The translations under genes were made by a program, and so were the position numbers. From Terriglobia bacterium (lineage in GTDB: Bacteria; Acidobacteriota; Terriglobia; Terriglobales; Acidobacteriaceae), in contig JAIQFT010000011.1 of NCBI GenBank assembly GCA_020073185.1, positions 75,765 to 139,764 of the forward strand: a stretch of 64,000 bases of DNA, written 5' to 3'. This document shows positions 26,528 through 37,215 of the stretch, piece by piece (the stretch's first letter is position 1; the number at the start of each line of letters is the position of its first letter). The notes beneath the pieces were generated by a model, which saw only the letters and a program-made list of their open reading frames with translations, was not told the DNA's origin and made no database searches.

Positions 26528-26611
26528 CGTAGTCGGTAGTCCGTAGTCGGTAGCCCGGAAAAGCATGGAAGGCCGTCCGACCGGACTACGAACTACGGAC
26601 TACTGACTACG
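26528..26611. repeat. inverted GTAGTCG 7-bp arrays
   Basis: Left arm 26528-26558 (GTAGTCG, GTAGTCC, GTAGTCG, GTAGCCC) and right arm 26579-26611 (CGGACTA, CGAACTA, CGGACTA, CTGACTA) are inverted with a 20-base spacer, between the divergent infC and CYTH genes. Confidence 0.75.
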
Positions 26612-26635
26612 CCATTGCGATATTCTCAGACGCTT

Positions 26636-27163
26636 ATGCGAGTGATTAACGTCGAAATCAAGGCTCGATGCCTGGACCCAGGGCGGGTGCGCGCCGTGCT
26701 CGGCGAACGGAATGCGAGATTTGCCGGAGTCGATCAGCAGGTGGACACCTACTTCCGCGTGCCGCAGGGACGGCTGAAGCTGCGGGAAGGGAAGATCGAA
26801 AACGCGCTCATTTATTACCAGCGTCCGAATGAAGCCGGGCCGAAGACAAGCAATGTATTGTTGTACCCGGCATCGCCGGGCTTGAAAGAGATTCTCGTTA
26901 CCGCGCTTGGCGTGCTGGTCGCGGTGGAGAAGCGGCGCGAGATCTCTTACCTGGACAACGTCAAGATTCATCTCGATCGGGTGCAGAAGGCGGGGAATTT
27001 CGTCGAGATCGAAGCGGCTGGGGATGAGCAGGCGGATCGCGGCGCGTTGCTGGCGCAGTGCCGGGAATTGATGGAGGCGTTTGGGATTCGCGAGCAGGAT
27101 TTAATCGCGGAATCGTATAGCGATCTACTGTTGCAGTCATTCACCACGGATTTACACGGATGA
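26636..27163 (+). CDS. CYTH-domain protein (class IV adenylate cyclase-like)
   Basis: 175 aa. Opens MRVINVEIKARC, the ExK motif of the CYTH/triphosphate-tunnel fold, with later REGKIE, IYYQRPN, KRREIS, IHLDRV and FVEIEA strands that line the tunnel. CYTH enzymes act on triphosphates: class IV adenylate cyclase, thiamine-triphosphatase or inorganic triphosphatase; the exact reaction is undetermined. ATG at 26636 fits the family start. The last eight codons (FTTDLHG and the stop) are encoded by a CACGGAT repeat array. Confidence 0.8.
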   Translation: MRVINVEIKARCLDPGRVRAVLGERNARFAGVDQQVDTYFRVPQGRLKLREGKIENALIYYQRPNEAGPKTSNVLLYPASPGLKEILVTALGVLVAVEKRREISYLDNVKIHLDRVQKAGNFVEIEAAGDEQADRGALLAQCRELMEAFGIREQDLIAESYSDLLLQSFTTDLHG

Positions 27164-27221
27164 ACACGTATCGGAATAGATCAGAGAGCGATCCATGCAA
27201 ATCCGTGGCGATCCGCGGTTA
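27143..27221. repeat. inverted CACGGAT-type arrays joining two convergent genes
   Basis: Left arm CACGGATTTACACGGATGAA plus CACG (27145-27168) and inverted right arm AAATCCGTGGCGATCCGCGG (27199-27218). The left arm carries the stop of the CYTH gene; the right arm abuts the stop of the convergent gene (27219-27221). Confidence 0.7.
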
Positions 27222-28283
27222 GTCTTGCGGCGGGCGCTTGTTGAGGTTGGGGCTTTCACGCGTGGTGGGCTCGGTGTCGGCGACGGGTGCAGGCTTCCAG
27301 GCGCTGGCATTTTCCGGCGCGGTGGGACTGACGCCGAAGTCCCAGACGTACATGTTGACGTCCTTGCCCAGCATTTCCACGAGCGCGTACTCGCCGGGGT
27401 CTAGCGGCTCTGCCGGCGCCACCTCGATCCACTGGCTGTTGAGCGGCGTGGAGCGCGTCGGAATGTAATTCTGTTTTTGGCTCACCTTGCCATACACCGC
27501 GATCTCGATGACGCCCACCACGCGCGAATCTTTCTTGGGAGTTGCGCGCACGATGCGAAAGTGATCGGAGATGTCGCGAGCGCCGGGGCTGGTGCGCGGA
27601 TCCCCGTCCATGTCGATGTTGACGTAGATGACGGGCTGCGGAAGGTGCGACTGCACCGCCGCGTGCAGACCCTTGATTTCGATGGTCTGCTTAGCCTTGG
27701 CGAGCGGGTTAATGGCGGCGCGCAGAACGTTGCGCGCACGGTTCTGGTTGATCTGACCACCGTTCTGCACCAATTCCACTAATTCGGCCTTGTTGCGATA
27801 GACGTCGAACAGGAAGATGCCGCCTTGTGGGGGGAGGCGCAGACCGGGCTTGACCTCAGGCGACCTCTCGTCTCGTTGTCTCCGCTCGGCTGCTTCTTCG
27901 GCATCCACGGCGGCAGCTTCCGCCATGTTCTTCGGCGAAGCTTGCCACAATTCGTAGTTCTTGGTGGCGTCCCAATCCACCAGCGTCATGGGAAGGTCTT
28001 CCCACTCGTAGCGTTCGGCGCTCAGGTAGTGCACGCGATCGCCAAGGATTTCGCACTTGCCGGCCACTTGGTAGTTGCCGTCGCGCAGGATGATGCGGTG
28101 CGAAGGATCGTCGGGCCGGGCGAAGGGACAGGGTGTCGTGGCCGGCTCAGTGGCGGCGGGTTTGGCCGGCGGTTTGGCGGGCGTTCTTGGCTTTTGCGCG
28201 CTGCGCTGGGCGGATGAGGACAGGGAAAACACAACCGCGAAGATAAGCAGGACCACCCGCGACATTGCCCCCAACCACATCAT
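27219..28283 (-). CDS. secreted protein of unknown function
   Basis: 354 aa from the ATG at 28283, with a signal sequence (SRVVLLIFAVVFSLSSSAQ) and a Pro/Lys/Ala-rich stretch (about 30-55). A possible small domain around RIILRDGNYQVAGKCEILGDRVHY is followed by an acidic helical region and a beta-rich C-terminal half ending in a Pro-rich tail. The extra 57 in-frame codons upstream lack a signal and are not preferred. I recognise no family. Convergent with the CYTH gene, with only a repeat between. Confidence 0.75.
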   Translation of the reverse strand: MMWLGAMSRVVLLIFAVVFSLSSSAQRSAQKPRTPAKPPAKPAATEPATTPCPFARPDDPSHRIILRDGNYQVAGKCEILGDRVHYLSAERYEWEDLPMTLVDWDATKNYELWQASPKNMAEAAAVDAEEAAERRQRDERSPEVKPGLRLPPQGGIFLFDVYRNKAELVELVQNGGQINQNRARNVLRAAINPLAKAKQTIEIKGLHAAVQSHLPQPVIYVNIDMDGDPRTSPGARDISDHFRIVRATPKKDSRVVGVIEIAVYGKVSQKQNYIPTRSTPLNSQWIEVAPAEPLDPGEYALVEMLGKDVNMYVWDFGVSPTAPENASAWKPAPVADTEPTTRESPNLNKRPPQD

Positions 28284-28478
28284 CAAATTATCCGCTCTCG
28301 TCGGATTCTCTGCACAGTTAGACTGCGGAAGGAGGCCGAAAGTCGCGGCTCGATGCACCTGTGTTGGTGCAAATCGAGGCGTTTCTTTCAGCATCTTTTT
28401 CTGGCATAATTGGTCGTGCACCCCTCCAATGGTTCCCAGGCAACGTTCAGCCACTGCCTGGGCGAAGTATCCTCGAAA

Positions 28479-28573
28479 AATTGCGGAATTGTGGAACTGC
28501 AGAATTGCGGAATCGAAGCAGGCATTGCTCTCTTCAATTCCGCAATTCTGCAGTTACCCAACTCCGCAATTCT
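28479..28573. repeat. large inverted array (GGAATTGC type) upstream of pyrG
   Basis: Arms 28495-28518 and 28532-28555 are 24 bases each and complementary at 23 of 24 positions, loop 13 bases. Each arm is built of degenerate 7-8-bp units such as GAATTGCG. It lies 35-130 bases before the pyrG start, so it would be in the leader if transcription starts upstream. The rest of 28284-28478 shows nothing else. Confidence 0.75.
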
Positions 28574-28593
28574 CGATGGCAACGCTCTCGTGA

Positions 28594-30288
<1,695 letters not shown>

Positions 30289-30291
30289 ATC

Positions 30292-30357
30292 GTTTCAGGT
30301 TTCACGTTTCAAAAGCACCCCGAAACGTGAAACGTGCAACTTGAAACTTGAAACGAA
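30292..30357. repeat. inverted GAAACGT 7-bp arrays between pyrG and kdsA
   Basis: GTTTCACGTTTC (30299-30310) and GAAACGTGAAAC (30322-30333) form a perfect 12-bp stem with an 11-base loop; further GAAACTT units follow to 30357. Confidence 0.75.
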
Positions 30358-30362
30358 GAACT

Positions 30363-31232
30363 TTGGCACGTTCCTTCAAAGTCGGCGATGTCACGATTGG
30401 CGCCGGCGGGCTGTTCCTTGTCGCCGGGCCGTGCGTCGTTGAGTCGGAAGAGCACGCCATCAAGATGGCCGAGTGCGTTGCCGGTGTGGCGCGCGCGCTC
30501 AAGATTCCGTACATCTTCAAGGCCAGCTACGACAAGGCAAATCGCACCTCGCTGAAGAGCTATCGTGGGCCAGGGATGAAGGAAGGCTTGACGATTCTGC
30601 GCAAAGTCGCTGAAACCGTTCGCGTTCCGGTGCTCACCGACGTGCATGACGCGCACGACGTCGCCATGGTCGCCGAATACGTGGACGTAGTACAGATCCC
30701 GGCGTTTCTCTGCCGCCAGACCGACCTGCTGGTGGCGGCGGCGAAATCCGGGCGCGCGGTGAACATCAAGAAGGGGCAATTCGTCTCACCGTGGGACATG
30801 CGCCACGCAGTCGAGAAAGTGCGCGAGTCGGGCAATGAGCGCGTGCTGCTGACCGAGCGCGGCTCCTCGTTCGGCTACAACAACCTGGTGGTGGACATGC
30901 GCTCTCTGCCCATCATGCGCAAGTTCGCGCCCGTGGTATTCGACGCGACACATTCGGTGCAACTGCCTTCCTCGGGTGGCCCACCCTTGCGCGACGCGCA
31001 GGGTGGGGATGATGTGGTTCAATCCGGCGGGCAGCCCGAGTTCATTCCCATCCTGGCGCGCGCCGCGGTGGCTGCCGGCGTGGATGGAATCTTCGTCGAA
31101 GTGCACGACAACCCCGCTGCCGCACTTTCCGACGGCGCCAACGCGCTTGACCTGAAATGGCTGCGCCCGGTGCTGGACGAGTTGCTCGCAGTGCACGCGG
31201 CGGTTGCGGCGGCCCGCGGCAATGCGATATAG
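30363..31232 (+). CDS. kdsA: 2-dehydro-3-deoxyphosphooctonate aldolase (Kdo-8-phosphate synthase)
   Basis: 289 aa from the TTG at 30363 (another in-frame TTG is at 30348; neither has a strong ribosome site). Condenses PEP with arabinose 5-phosphate for LPS Kdo synthesis. Visible motifs: LVAGPCVVES (the Cys marks the metal-dependent class), FKASYDKANR, TDVHDA, KKGQF, TERGSSFGYNNLVVDMR, FDATHSVQ and SGGQ. Between HSVQLP and SGGQ an extra 13 or so residues (SSGGPPLRDAQGGDDVVQ) are encoded by a palindromic repeat at 30974-31008, near the active-site lid loop. Same strand as kdsD. Confidence 0.92.
   Translation: MARSFKVGDVTIGAGGLFLVAGPCVVESEEHAIKMAECVAGVARALKIPYIFKASYDKANRTSLKSYRGPGMKEGLTILRKVAETVRVPVLTDVHDAHDVAMVAEYVDVVQIPAFLCRQTDLLVAAAKSGRAVNIKKGQFVSPWDMRHAVEKVRESGNERVLLTERGSSFGYNNLVVDMRSLPIMRKFAPVVFDATHSVQLPSSGGPPLRDAQGGDDVVQSGGQPEFIPILARAAVAAGVDGIFVEVHDNPAAALSDGANALDLKWLRPVLDELLAVHAAVAAARGNAI
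30974..31008. repeat. GGTGGCCCACC palindromic element inside kdsA
   Basis: CCCACCCTTGCG pairs with CGCAGGGTGGGG across a short CGACG loop, preceded by GGGTGG. It shares the 11-bp core GGTGGCCCACC with the intergenic copy at 14870-14880 and reads through in frame as GGPPLRDAQGG. Confidence 0.65.
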
Positions 31233-31254
31233 GCAGAGATTTCGGAGAGATCTA

Positions 31255-32124
31255 TTGATCCGAGCCGGTGTCCGCGCGTTCGCATGCGGCTGTGTCCTCG
31301 CACTGGCATGCGCGGCGCAAGCTGTGCCGGCCGGGCTTGGCGCGGCTCTGGAGCAATGGAAGACGGCCGTCAGCGCAGGTGACAAGTCCGCGTTGCAGGC
31401 GCTCTATTCCACCAATCCTCCCGGTTATGTGGTTTCATCCGATGGCAAGCAACAGCTCCCAGTCAGCGCCGAGAGTGACTTCTGGGAACATGCGCGCGCC
31501 GCAGGCTTGGACCAGCTAGCAGTGAGCGTCGTCAAAACAGAGGACAGAAATGGGCTGAGCGTGGTGACGCTGGAACTCTCGTTTCGCAGCAAGACTCCGG
31601 CCGGAATGCGCCAGGGTTATGTACTCGAACAGCAGGGGTGGCAGCAGCAGTCGCAGGGCTGGCGCATTGTCGCCAGCACTCACACCCCGGTGCTGAAGAT
31701 GCGGCCGGTGGGAAAGCTGAACCCGCATCTGTACGAGAAGGATGCCGACGCCAAGGCGGAGATCCGCGAAGCCCTCGCGAAGGCTGCGCGCACGCATAAA
31801 CGCGTGCTTCTCGTTTTCGGCGGCAACTGGTGTTACGACTGCCATGTGCTGGAGGCAGCGTTTCACCAGGTCGACGTCTCGCCACTGCTAAACCGCAATT
31901 TCATGGTGGTGCATGTGGACATCGGCCAGATGGACAAGAACCTGGATCTGGCGCAAAAGTATCGTGTACCGATCAAAAAGGGCGTTCCCGCGCTCGCCGT
32001 GCTGGCGCCCGACGGTACCCTGCTGTACAGCCAGCAGCACGGAGAATTCGAGTCGGCGCGCAACATGGATCCCGACGACCTGATCGCGTTCCTCAATAAA
32101 TGGAAGCCGGCCGCCGCGCGATGA
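31255..32124 (+). CDS. secreted thioredoxin-fold protein
   Basis: 289 aa from the TTG at 31255, chosen because GGAGAG stands five bases upstream and the result is a clean signal sequence (MIRAGVRAFACGCVLALACAAQA). Residues about 28-150 resemble an NTF2/SnoaL-like fold (ALEQWKTAVSAGDKSALQALYS). The C-terminal half is a thioredoxin fold with the CxxC in GGNWCYDCHVLE and the cis-Pro loop KGVPALAV. Likely a periplasmic thiol reductase or chaperone-like protein; partner unknown. It lies between kdsA and kdsD. Confidence 0.78.
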   Translation: MIRAGVRAFACGCVLALACAAQAVPAGLGAALEQWKTAVSAGDKSALQALYSTNPPGYVVSSDGKQQLPVSAESDFWEHARAAGLDQLAVSVVKTEDRNGLSVVTLELSFRSKTPAGMRQGYVLEQQGWQQQSQGWRIVASTHTPVLKMRPVGKLNPHLYEKDADAKAEIREALAKAARTHKRVLLVFGGNWCYDCHVLEAAFHQVDVSPLLNRNFMVVHVDIGQMDKNLDLAQKYRVPIKKGVPALAVLAPDGTLLYSQQHGEFESARNMDPDDLIAFLNKWKPAAAR

Positions 32125-32148
32125 TCTGCTAACATCTCGTCTCTCGTC

Positions 32149-33114
32149 ATGCACAAAATTGGCGAAAACGTGGTCCGCATTGAGGCTGACGCGTTGCGGG
32201 CGCTCGCCGACCGCCTCGCTGGGCCGATGGCGGAGGCGTTCACGCGTGCGGTCGAGTGCCTGTACTCCTGCGGCGGGCGCGTGGTCGTCACCGGCATGGG
32301 AAAAAGCGGGCTGGTGGCGCGCAAGATTGCCGCCACTCTGTCGTCCACGGGCACGCCGTCGCTGTACATGCACCCGGTCGATGCGGTGCACGGCGACCTG
32401 GGCATGATTGTGCGCGGCGATGTCGTGCTGGCGTTGTCGCAAAGCGGCGGCACCGAGGAGATTCTGAACCTGCTGAGTAACATCAAGCGGCTGGACGTAA
32501 AACTGGTGGCCATGACCGGGAAAATGCGCTCGACGCTGGCACTAGCGGCCGATATCGCGCTGGACTGCTCGGTGGAGCAGGAGGCGTGCAGCTTGGGCCT
32601 GGCGCCAACGGCTTCGACCACGACGATGGTCGCGCTGGGCGATGCGCTGGCGGTTGCGCTGGCGGAGAAGCGTGGGTTCAAGGAAGAGGACTTCGCCGAT
32701 CTTCATCCCGGCGGCAAGCTAGGCAAAAAGCTGGCGCGGGTTTCGCGTCTGATGCACACCGGCGACGCCATTCCGCGGGTCACGTTGCAGACGCCCATGT
32801 CGGAAGTGATCTACGAGATGTCGCGCAAGAAGCTGGGCGTTACCACGGTTACCGAGGGTGACAAGCTGGTGGGGATCATCAGCGATGGCGACCTGCGGCG
32901 GCTGCTGGAGCGCCGCGGCAAGGACGTGCTCGATCTCACCGCTGGCGACTGCATGACGCGCGACCCGAAGACCATCCATGCCGGCGAGTTCGCCGCCGCC
33001 GCGCTCAACGTCATGGAGCAGAAGAAAATCACCTCGCTGGCGGTGGTGGGCGATGGCGGACGGCTGGAAGGCATTATCCACCTGCATGATTTGTGGGGAA
33101 CGGAGATGGTGTAA
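32149..33114 (+). CDS. kdsD: arabinose-5-phosphate isomerase (SIS + two CBS domains)
   Basis: 321 aa. SIS domain about 30-185 (VVVTGMGKSGLVARKIAATLSSTGTPS, HGDLGMI, LSQSGGTEEIL) and two CBS modules about 205-321, as in KdsD/KpsF/GutQ. Converts ribulose 5-phosphate to arabinose 5-phosphate, the substrate of the nearby KdsA. The linker FADLHPGGKLGKKL is characteristic. The stop TAA (33112-33114) is the first triplet of a GGTAATT array. Confidence 0.93.
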   Translation: MHKIGENVVRIEADALRALADRLAGPMAEAFTRAVECLYSCGGRVVVTGMGKSGLVARKIAATLSSTGTPSLYMHPVDAVHGDLGMIVRGDVVLALSQSGGTEEILNLLSNIKRLDVKLVAMTGKMRSTLALAADIALDCSVEQEACSLGLAPTASTTTMVALGDALAVALAEKRGFKEEDFADLHPGGKLGKKLARVSRLMHTGDAIPRVTLQTPMSEVIYEMSRKKLGVTTVTEGDKLVGIISDGDLRRLLERRGKDVLDLTAGDCMTRDPKTIHAGEFAAAALNVMEQKKITSLAVVGDGGRLEGIIHLHDLWGTEMV

Positions 33115-33239
33115 TTTGGTAATTGCGGAATCGGGGAATCGGGTCGTTGATCCAGCGACTTGGTTGCGGGCGAATCCTCTGAATGTGTTGCGGCCTTGAG
33201 CAATTCCGCAATTACCCGATTCTGCAATTACTCAATTCC
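33112..33239. repeat. inverted GGTAATT/GGAATCG arrays
   Basis: Left arm 33112-33144 (TAATTTGGTAATTGCGGAAT plus CGGGGAATCGGG) and inverted right arm 33201-33239 (CAATTCCGCAATTACCCGAT then TCTGCAATTACTCAATTCC). It spans the gap between kdsD and the 70-aa gene; the left arm supplies the kdsD stop. Confidence 0.72.
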
Positions 33240-33240
33240 C

Positions 33241-33453
33241 ATGTATCACTACGATGCCAATATCGCCCTCGAGGAACTCAAGGAAGACGCGGTACTGCCC
33301 AACCCCGTGCACGTGCGCGACATGATGTTGCGCGCGAAGCTGTCGCCGGACCGATCGCTGGAACTGAATCGGTTGTTCGCGGAATATCAGCGGCAGTTCG
33401 GAGAACTGCAGAAACTGGGGAAGGAACTGCTGTCGCATCTGATCAGCGAGTGA
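33241..33453 (+). CDS. small helical protein of unknown function
   Basis: 70 aa: MYHYDANIALEELKEDAVLPNPVHVRDMMLRAKLSPDRSLE followed by an amphipathic helix. Starts one base after a repeat arm, with no obvious ribosome site. Codon use matches its neighbours and the sequence is not low-complexity, so I take it as real. No family recognised. Its end overlaps the convergent gene by 11 bases. Confidence 0.55.
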   Translation: MYHYDANIALEELKEDAVLPNPVHVRDMMLRAKLSPDRSLELNRLFAEYQRQFGELQKLGKELLSHLISE

Positions 33454-34117
33454 ACGCGCCCGCGGCCGGCGTAGCAGCGCTCAGCCTGGCGGCCACCATC
33501 GCGGCCTCCTCGATGTATGCGCGCAGTTGCTCGGGCTTCGCCAGGTATCCGGCGCGGCAGATCAGCAGCCAGGCGCCGCTGCTCTCCACCGCCCAGCGCC
33601 GCGCCTTGTCCAGCGACTGGAAATAGTCCAGCAGCGGGGGCTGGAAGAATTTCCGCAGGGCCTCCTCGTCCGGTCCGATCAGCAGGTGATTGCGGCAGAA
33701 TTCGGGATGCGAATCGAAGCGCATCACGGTCATCCCCAGCCGGGCAAACACCGGCGCCATGACGTTGGGATTTACGCCGTGAATCGCGGTGAGCAAGTCG
33801 AACACCGGCAGCGCGGCGCGGAACGCTACCACCGTCTCGCGCGCGCCTTCGGGCGAGCGGTAGTCGAAGGCCACAAGTTGCTTGTCGCCATCGGCGCCGC
33901 GCATGACGTTACGGGCGACGCCGCGGCGCTGCGTGAAACGGAGCACGGAAAGCATTTCGTCGTCAGTGAAGGGAACGGCTACTTCGTCGAAGGAAAATCC
34001 GCGTTCGGCAGCGACTCGCGCCAGCGCCCGCGTGCGCCGTATCTGCGTGGTGCGCACCACCACCGCGGCTATCACCAGCGTCGCTGCCACCGCCGCGATA
34101 AAAATCGCAAGCTCCAC
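33443..34117 (-). CDS. membrane-anchored protein, paralog A
   Basis: 224 aa, GTG start, one N-terminal membrane helix (IFIAAVAATLVIAAVVV) followed by a soluble domain. The C-terminal part (HLLIGPDEEALRKFFQP...WLLICRAGYLAKPEQLRAYIEEA) matches paralog B at 34609-35340 ([17 protein letters not shown]...[23 protein letters not shown]). The two therefore arose by duplication and now flank the alkyltransferase-like gene. Function unknown. Confidence 0.72.
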   Translation of the reverse strand: MELAIFIAAVAATLVIAAVVVRTTQIRRTRALARVAAERGFSFDEVAVPFTDDEMLSVLRFTQRRGVARNVMRGADGDKQLVAFDYRSPEGARETVVAFRAALPVFDLLTAIHGVNPNVMAPVFARLGMTVMRFDSHPEFCRNHLLIGPDEEALRKFFQPPLLDYFQSLDKARRWAVESSGAWLLICRAGYLAKPEQLRAYIEEAAMVAARLSAATPAAGAFTR

Positions 34118-34231
34118 GTTGCCCTCGGCCTGACTTTTGGCGGTGGAGTGTACACCGGATCGGCGCGCGTGACGCCACTTTTCGCAGCCGGTGGAACACG
34201 AGAGGGCAACGCGCCGGTGTTGTGTCGGGAC

Positions 34232-34591
34232 TTAGCCGCCCCGGGCGCGCTTAGGTGCTTTCCGGGCGAAGAAGTTGAAGCGGTGCGCCTTCATGTCCAC
34301 GCGCAATCCGGCGAACCGCACGCCCTCGTTCTCTAAGCGGAAGCGCTGTTCCATGCCAGCCTCTCCGCCGAGCAGGATTTTGCCACTGGCGCCGACCACG
34401 CGTTGCCACGGCAGCCCGCTGGATCCGTGCAGCGCCCACGCCACCTGCCGCGCCGCCCCGGGGAAACCCGCGGCATACGCCACGTCGCCGTAGGTGGCGA
34501 CTTTGCCGCGAGGAATGCGCCGCACCTGGCGCAGCATCCTTTGAAACATTCCGCCGTGGTTCGATATCTCCAAGGCTGCCAACTCAGACAA
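34232..34591 (-). CDS. alkyltransferase-like (ATL) DNA-damage recognition protein
   Basis: 119 aa of the MGMT DNA-binding/active-site domain: RQVRRIPRGKVATYGDVA, then the catalytic motif position reads LPWQRVV instead of PCHRVV. Tryptophan in place of the acceptor cysteine defines ATL proteins, which bind O6-alkylguanine without repairing it and recruit nucleotide-excision repair. No N-terminal MGMT domain, consistent with ATL. It lies between two paralogous membrane-anchored genes on the same strand. Confidence 0.85.
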   Translation of the reverse strand: MSELAALEISNHGGMFQRMLRQVRRIPRGKVATYGDVAYAAGFPGAARQVAWALHGSSGLPWQRVVGASGKILLGGEAGMEQRFRLENEGVRFAGLRVDMKAHRFNFFARKAPKRARGG

Positions 34592-34608
34592 TGCCTAAGA
34601 AAGCGCGT

Positions 34609-35340
34609 TCACCGGAACACTCCGCTCGACTGCGTCCGCCGGAAGGCGTTGGCCACCGACTCCGCCTGCTGCAGAAAATCGCGAAGCTCCTGCGCGGGTA
34701 TCAATCGGCCGGAACGATACACCACCAGCCACGGTCCCGACCCGCTCACGTACAGATTGCCTTTCGGGTCCAATTGCTCAAACGCCTGCCTCACCTCCGG
34801 CTTGAACAGCGCGCGCACGGCCGCCGGGTCCTGACCGTGCAGAAAAAAACGGCGCGAAAAATCCGGCGCGTCTTCGAAGTCAATATCCGAGTAACCGACT
34901 TTGTCCGCCAGCCGCAAGAGCGCGTTTTCCGGGCACAGCATGAATGACGGAAACGGCGTGGCCAACTGGAATGCAACCACGGTGGAGGTGGACTGGCTCT
35001 TGCCCGAGCCCACCGTGCGGTCCGCGACGATAGCCTCGCCGCCGCCAGCGCTGCCCTGAAGAATGTTGCGGTAGCGTGGCCGGGATTCCATCCTTGCCAT
35101 CCGGATCAGAGCCAGTTTCTCGGCGAGAGCGTCGTCGGGCTTCTCCGAGAAGAGGAGCCCTCGCTCCATCCCAAACTGCTCGAGTTCTTCGCGGCGTTTC
35201 CTTACCTCGCGAGCCTTGACGCACAGCATCAGAGCGATAAGCCCCAGAAACCCAAGCCAAATCGCCCAGAACCACGACGGTGGAATGGTGGAGCGTAGTT
35301 TCTGCGGCGCCAGGACCAAGAGCAGCAACATCTTCCTCAT
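34609..35340 (-). CDS. membrane-anchored protein, paralog B
   Basis: 243 aa. One membrane helix ([19 protein letters not shown], about 23-41), an Arg/Glu-rich juxtamembrane segment, then a soluble domain related to paralog A at 33443-34117. The first in-frame ATG is used; an alternative lies four codons on. Divergent from proS: only 70 bases separate the two starts, so promoters overlap. Function unknown. Confidence 0.72.
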   Translation of the reverse strand: MRKMLLLLVLAPQKLRSTIPPSWFWAIWLGFLGLIALMLCVKAREVRKRREELEQFGMERGLLFSEKPDDALAEKLALIRMARMESRPRYRNILQGSAGGGEAIVADRTVGSGKSQSTSTVVAFQLATPFPSFMLCPENALLRLADKVGYSDIDFEDAPDFSRRFFLHGQDPAAVRALFKPEVRQAFEQLDPKGNLYVSGSGPWLVVYRSGRLIPAQELRDFLQQAESVANAFRRTQSSGVFR

Positions 35341-35410
35341 GGCGCGAAATCATACCGTCTGCCCGGCGGTCATTTACAATGAAAAACTCTGTACGAAGGA
35401 CAGTTCTGGC

Positions 35411-37183
35411 ATGTATCGCTGGTCGCAATTATTCATTCCCACGCTGCGCGAAGCCCCGGCCGAGGCCGAGGTCGCCAGCCACAAGTACCTGCTGCGCTCG
35501 GGCTACGTCCGCCAGCTCGCCGCCGGAATCTACTCATATCTGTTTCTCGGTCAGCGTGCCATGCTCAAGATCACGCAGATCGTGCGCGAGGAAATGGACA
35601 AGATCGGCCAGGAGTTCTACCTGCCCGCGCTGCACCCGGCGGATATCTGGCAGGAGAGCGGGCGCTGGCAGGTGATGGGCGACAACATGTTTCGCCTGAA
35701 AGACCGCAAGGGCGCCGACCTCTGCTTGGGCATGACGGAAGAAGAGGTCATGACCTCGATCGCGCGCCGCGAACTGCGCAGCTACAAGCAGCTTCCGCAG
35801 ATTTGGTATCAGATCCAGTCCAAGTTCCGCGACGAGCCCCGCCCCAAGTCCGGCCTGTTGCGCGTGCGGCAGTTCACCATGAAGGACTCGTACTCCTTCG
35901 ATCTCGATCCCGCCGGGCTCGACCTCTCCTACCAGAAGCACTACGATGCCTACTGCCGCATCTTTGATCGCTGTGGATTGCAGTACGTGGTGGTGGAAGC
36001 GCACTCAGGCGCCATGGGCGGCTCGCAGTCGCACGAATTCATGGTGTACACCGACGCGGGCGAGGACTTCGTCGTGAGTTGTCCGAACTGCCGGTACGCG
36101 GCCAACCTGGAGAAGGCGACCTCGCGGCTCGATGTGGTGGAAGACTATCCCGACGTCGGCGATGGCAAGCCTGCCCCGGTGCACACGCCGGGGATGAAGA
36201 CGATTGAAGACGTCGCCAAGTTTCTCGGCGTCTCGCCTAAGAACAAGATGAAGACGCTGGCGCTGATGGCCACCGACGCCGGCGCCGAAGCGGGCAAGCC
36301 ACGCGAAATCCCCGTCGTCGCATTTCTGCGCGGCGATCACTCGCTCAACGAGGCGAAACTGTCGGCCGCGATCGGCACTGCCGACTTCCGCCCCATGCAT
36401 CCGGAGGAGATCCAGGAAGTGTTCGGCTCGCCTGCCGGGTTCCTCGGGCCGATCGGCTCGGAGAACCTGCATTACAGGGAAGTCAGGGCAAAGGTGCTAG
36501 TGGAGCGCGCGCTGCTGGGGCGCAAGAACTTGATCGCCGGTGCCAATCAGCAGGACTACCACCTGCGCAACGTCACGCCGCAGCGCGATTTTCCGGTCGC
36601 TGACCATCAGTGGGCCGACCTGCGCGCGGTGGAAGCGGGCGAGGGCTGCCCGAACTGTGGAACGCCGCTCAAGGTCGCCAAGGCGGTGGAGATCGGGCAC
36701 ATCTTCAAGCTCGGCTACAAGTACTCGGAGTCGATGGGCGCGCGCGTACTCGACAACGACGGGAAAGAGGTCACGCCCATCATGGGCAGCTACGGCATCG
36801 GCATTGAGCGCATCCTGACTGCCGCCATCGAGGAAAACCACGACAATGACGGCTTCTTCCTGCCGCCGCAGATCGCGCCGTTCGAGGTCGTTGTCACGCC
36901 CATCAACGTGGCCGACGAAAAGCTGCGCTCCGTGGCCCACGAGATCGCTGCCAAACTCGAGCAGGCCGGCCATGACGTGCTGCTCGACGACCGCGACGAG
37001 CGCCCGGGCGTGAAGTTCAAGGATGCCGATCTGGTCGGAATTCCGTTCCGGGTCAACGTCGGCAGCAAGAAGGTCGCGGAGGGAAAAGTCGAGGTGTTCC
37101 ACCGCTCGACACGTAAGTCTGAGGATGCTAGTATCCCGGAAATAATCGACATCATGGAGAATTTGCTCCGGAATGGACAGTGA
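35411..37183 (+). CDS. proS: prolyl-tRNA synthetase, bacterial type with editing domain
   Basis: 590 aa from the ATG at 35411 ([44 protein letters not shown] is split over the usual start). Class II core with motif 2 ([21 protein letters not shown]) and motif 3 ([14 protein letters not shown]). The YbaK-type insertion that hydrolyses mischarged Ala-tRNA(Pro) spans about 230-400. The C-terminal anticodon-binding domain ends the protein. In-frame codons upstream to 35216 overlap the divergent gene and are not family-like. Confidence 0.95.
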   Translation: MYRWSQLFIPTLREAPAEAEVASHKYLLRSGYVRQLAAGIYSYLFLGQRAMLKITQIVREEMDKIGQEFYLPALHPADIWQESGRWQVMGDNMFRLKDRKGADLCLGMTEEEVMTSIARRELRSYKQLPQIWYQIQSKFRDEPRPKSGLLRVRQFTMKDSYSFDLDPAGLDLSYQKHYDAYCRIFDRCGLQYVVVEAHSGAMGGSQSHEFMVYTDAGEDFVVSCPNCRYAANLEKATSRLDVVEDYPDVGDGKPAPVHTPGMKTIEDVAKFLGVSPKNKMKTLALMATDAGAEAGKPREIPVVAFLRGDHSLNEAKLSAAIGTADFRPMHPEEIQEVFGSPAGFLGPIGSENLHYREVRAKVLVERALLGRKNLIAGANQQDYHLRNVTPQRDFPVADHQWADLRAVEAGEGCPNCGTPLKVAKAVEIGHIFKLGYKYSESMGARVLDNDGKEVTPIMGSYGIGIERILTAAIEENHDNDGFFLPPQIAPFEVVVTPINVADEKLRSVAHEIAAKLEQAGHDVLLDDRDERPGVKFKDADLVGIPFRVNVGSKKVAEGKVEVFHRSTRKSEDASIPEIIDIMENLLRNGQ

Positions 37184-37215
37184 AGTCCACCCCTGAGCGG
37201 TAGGGGGACGCAAGG

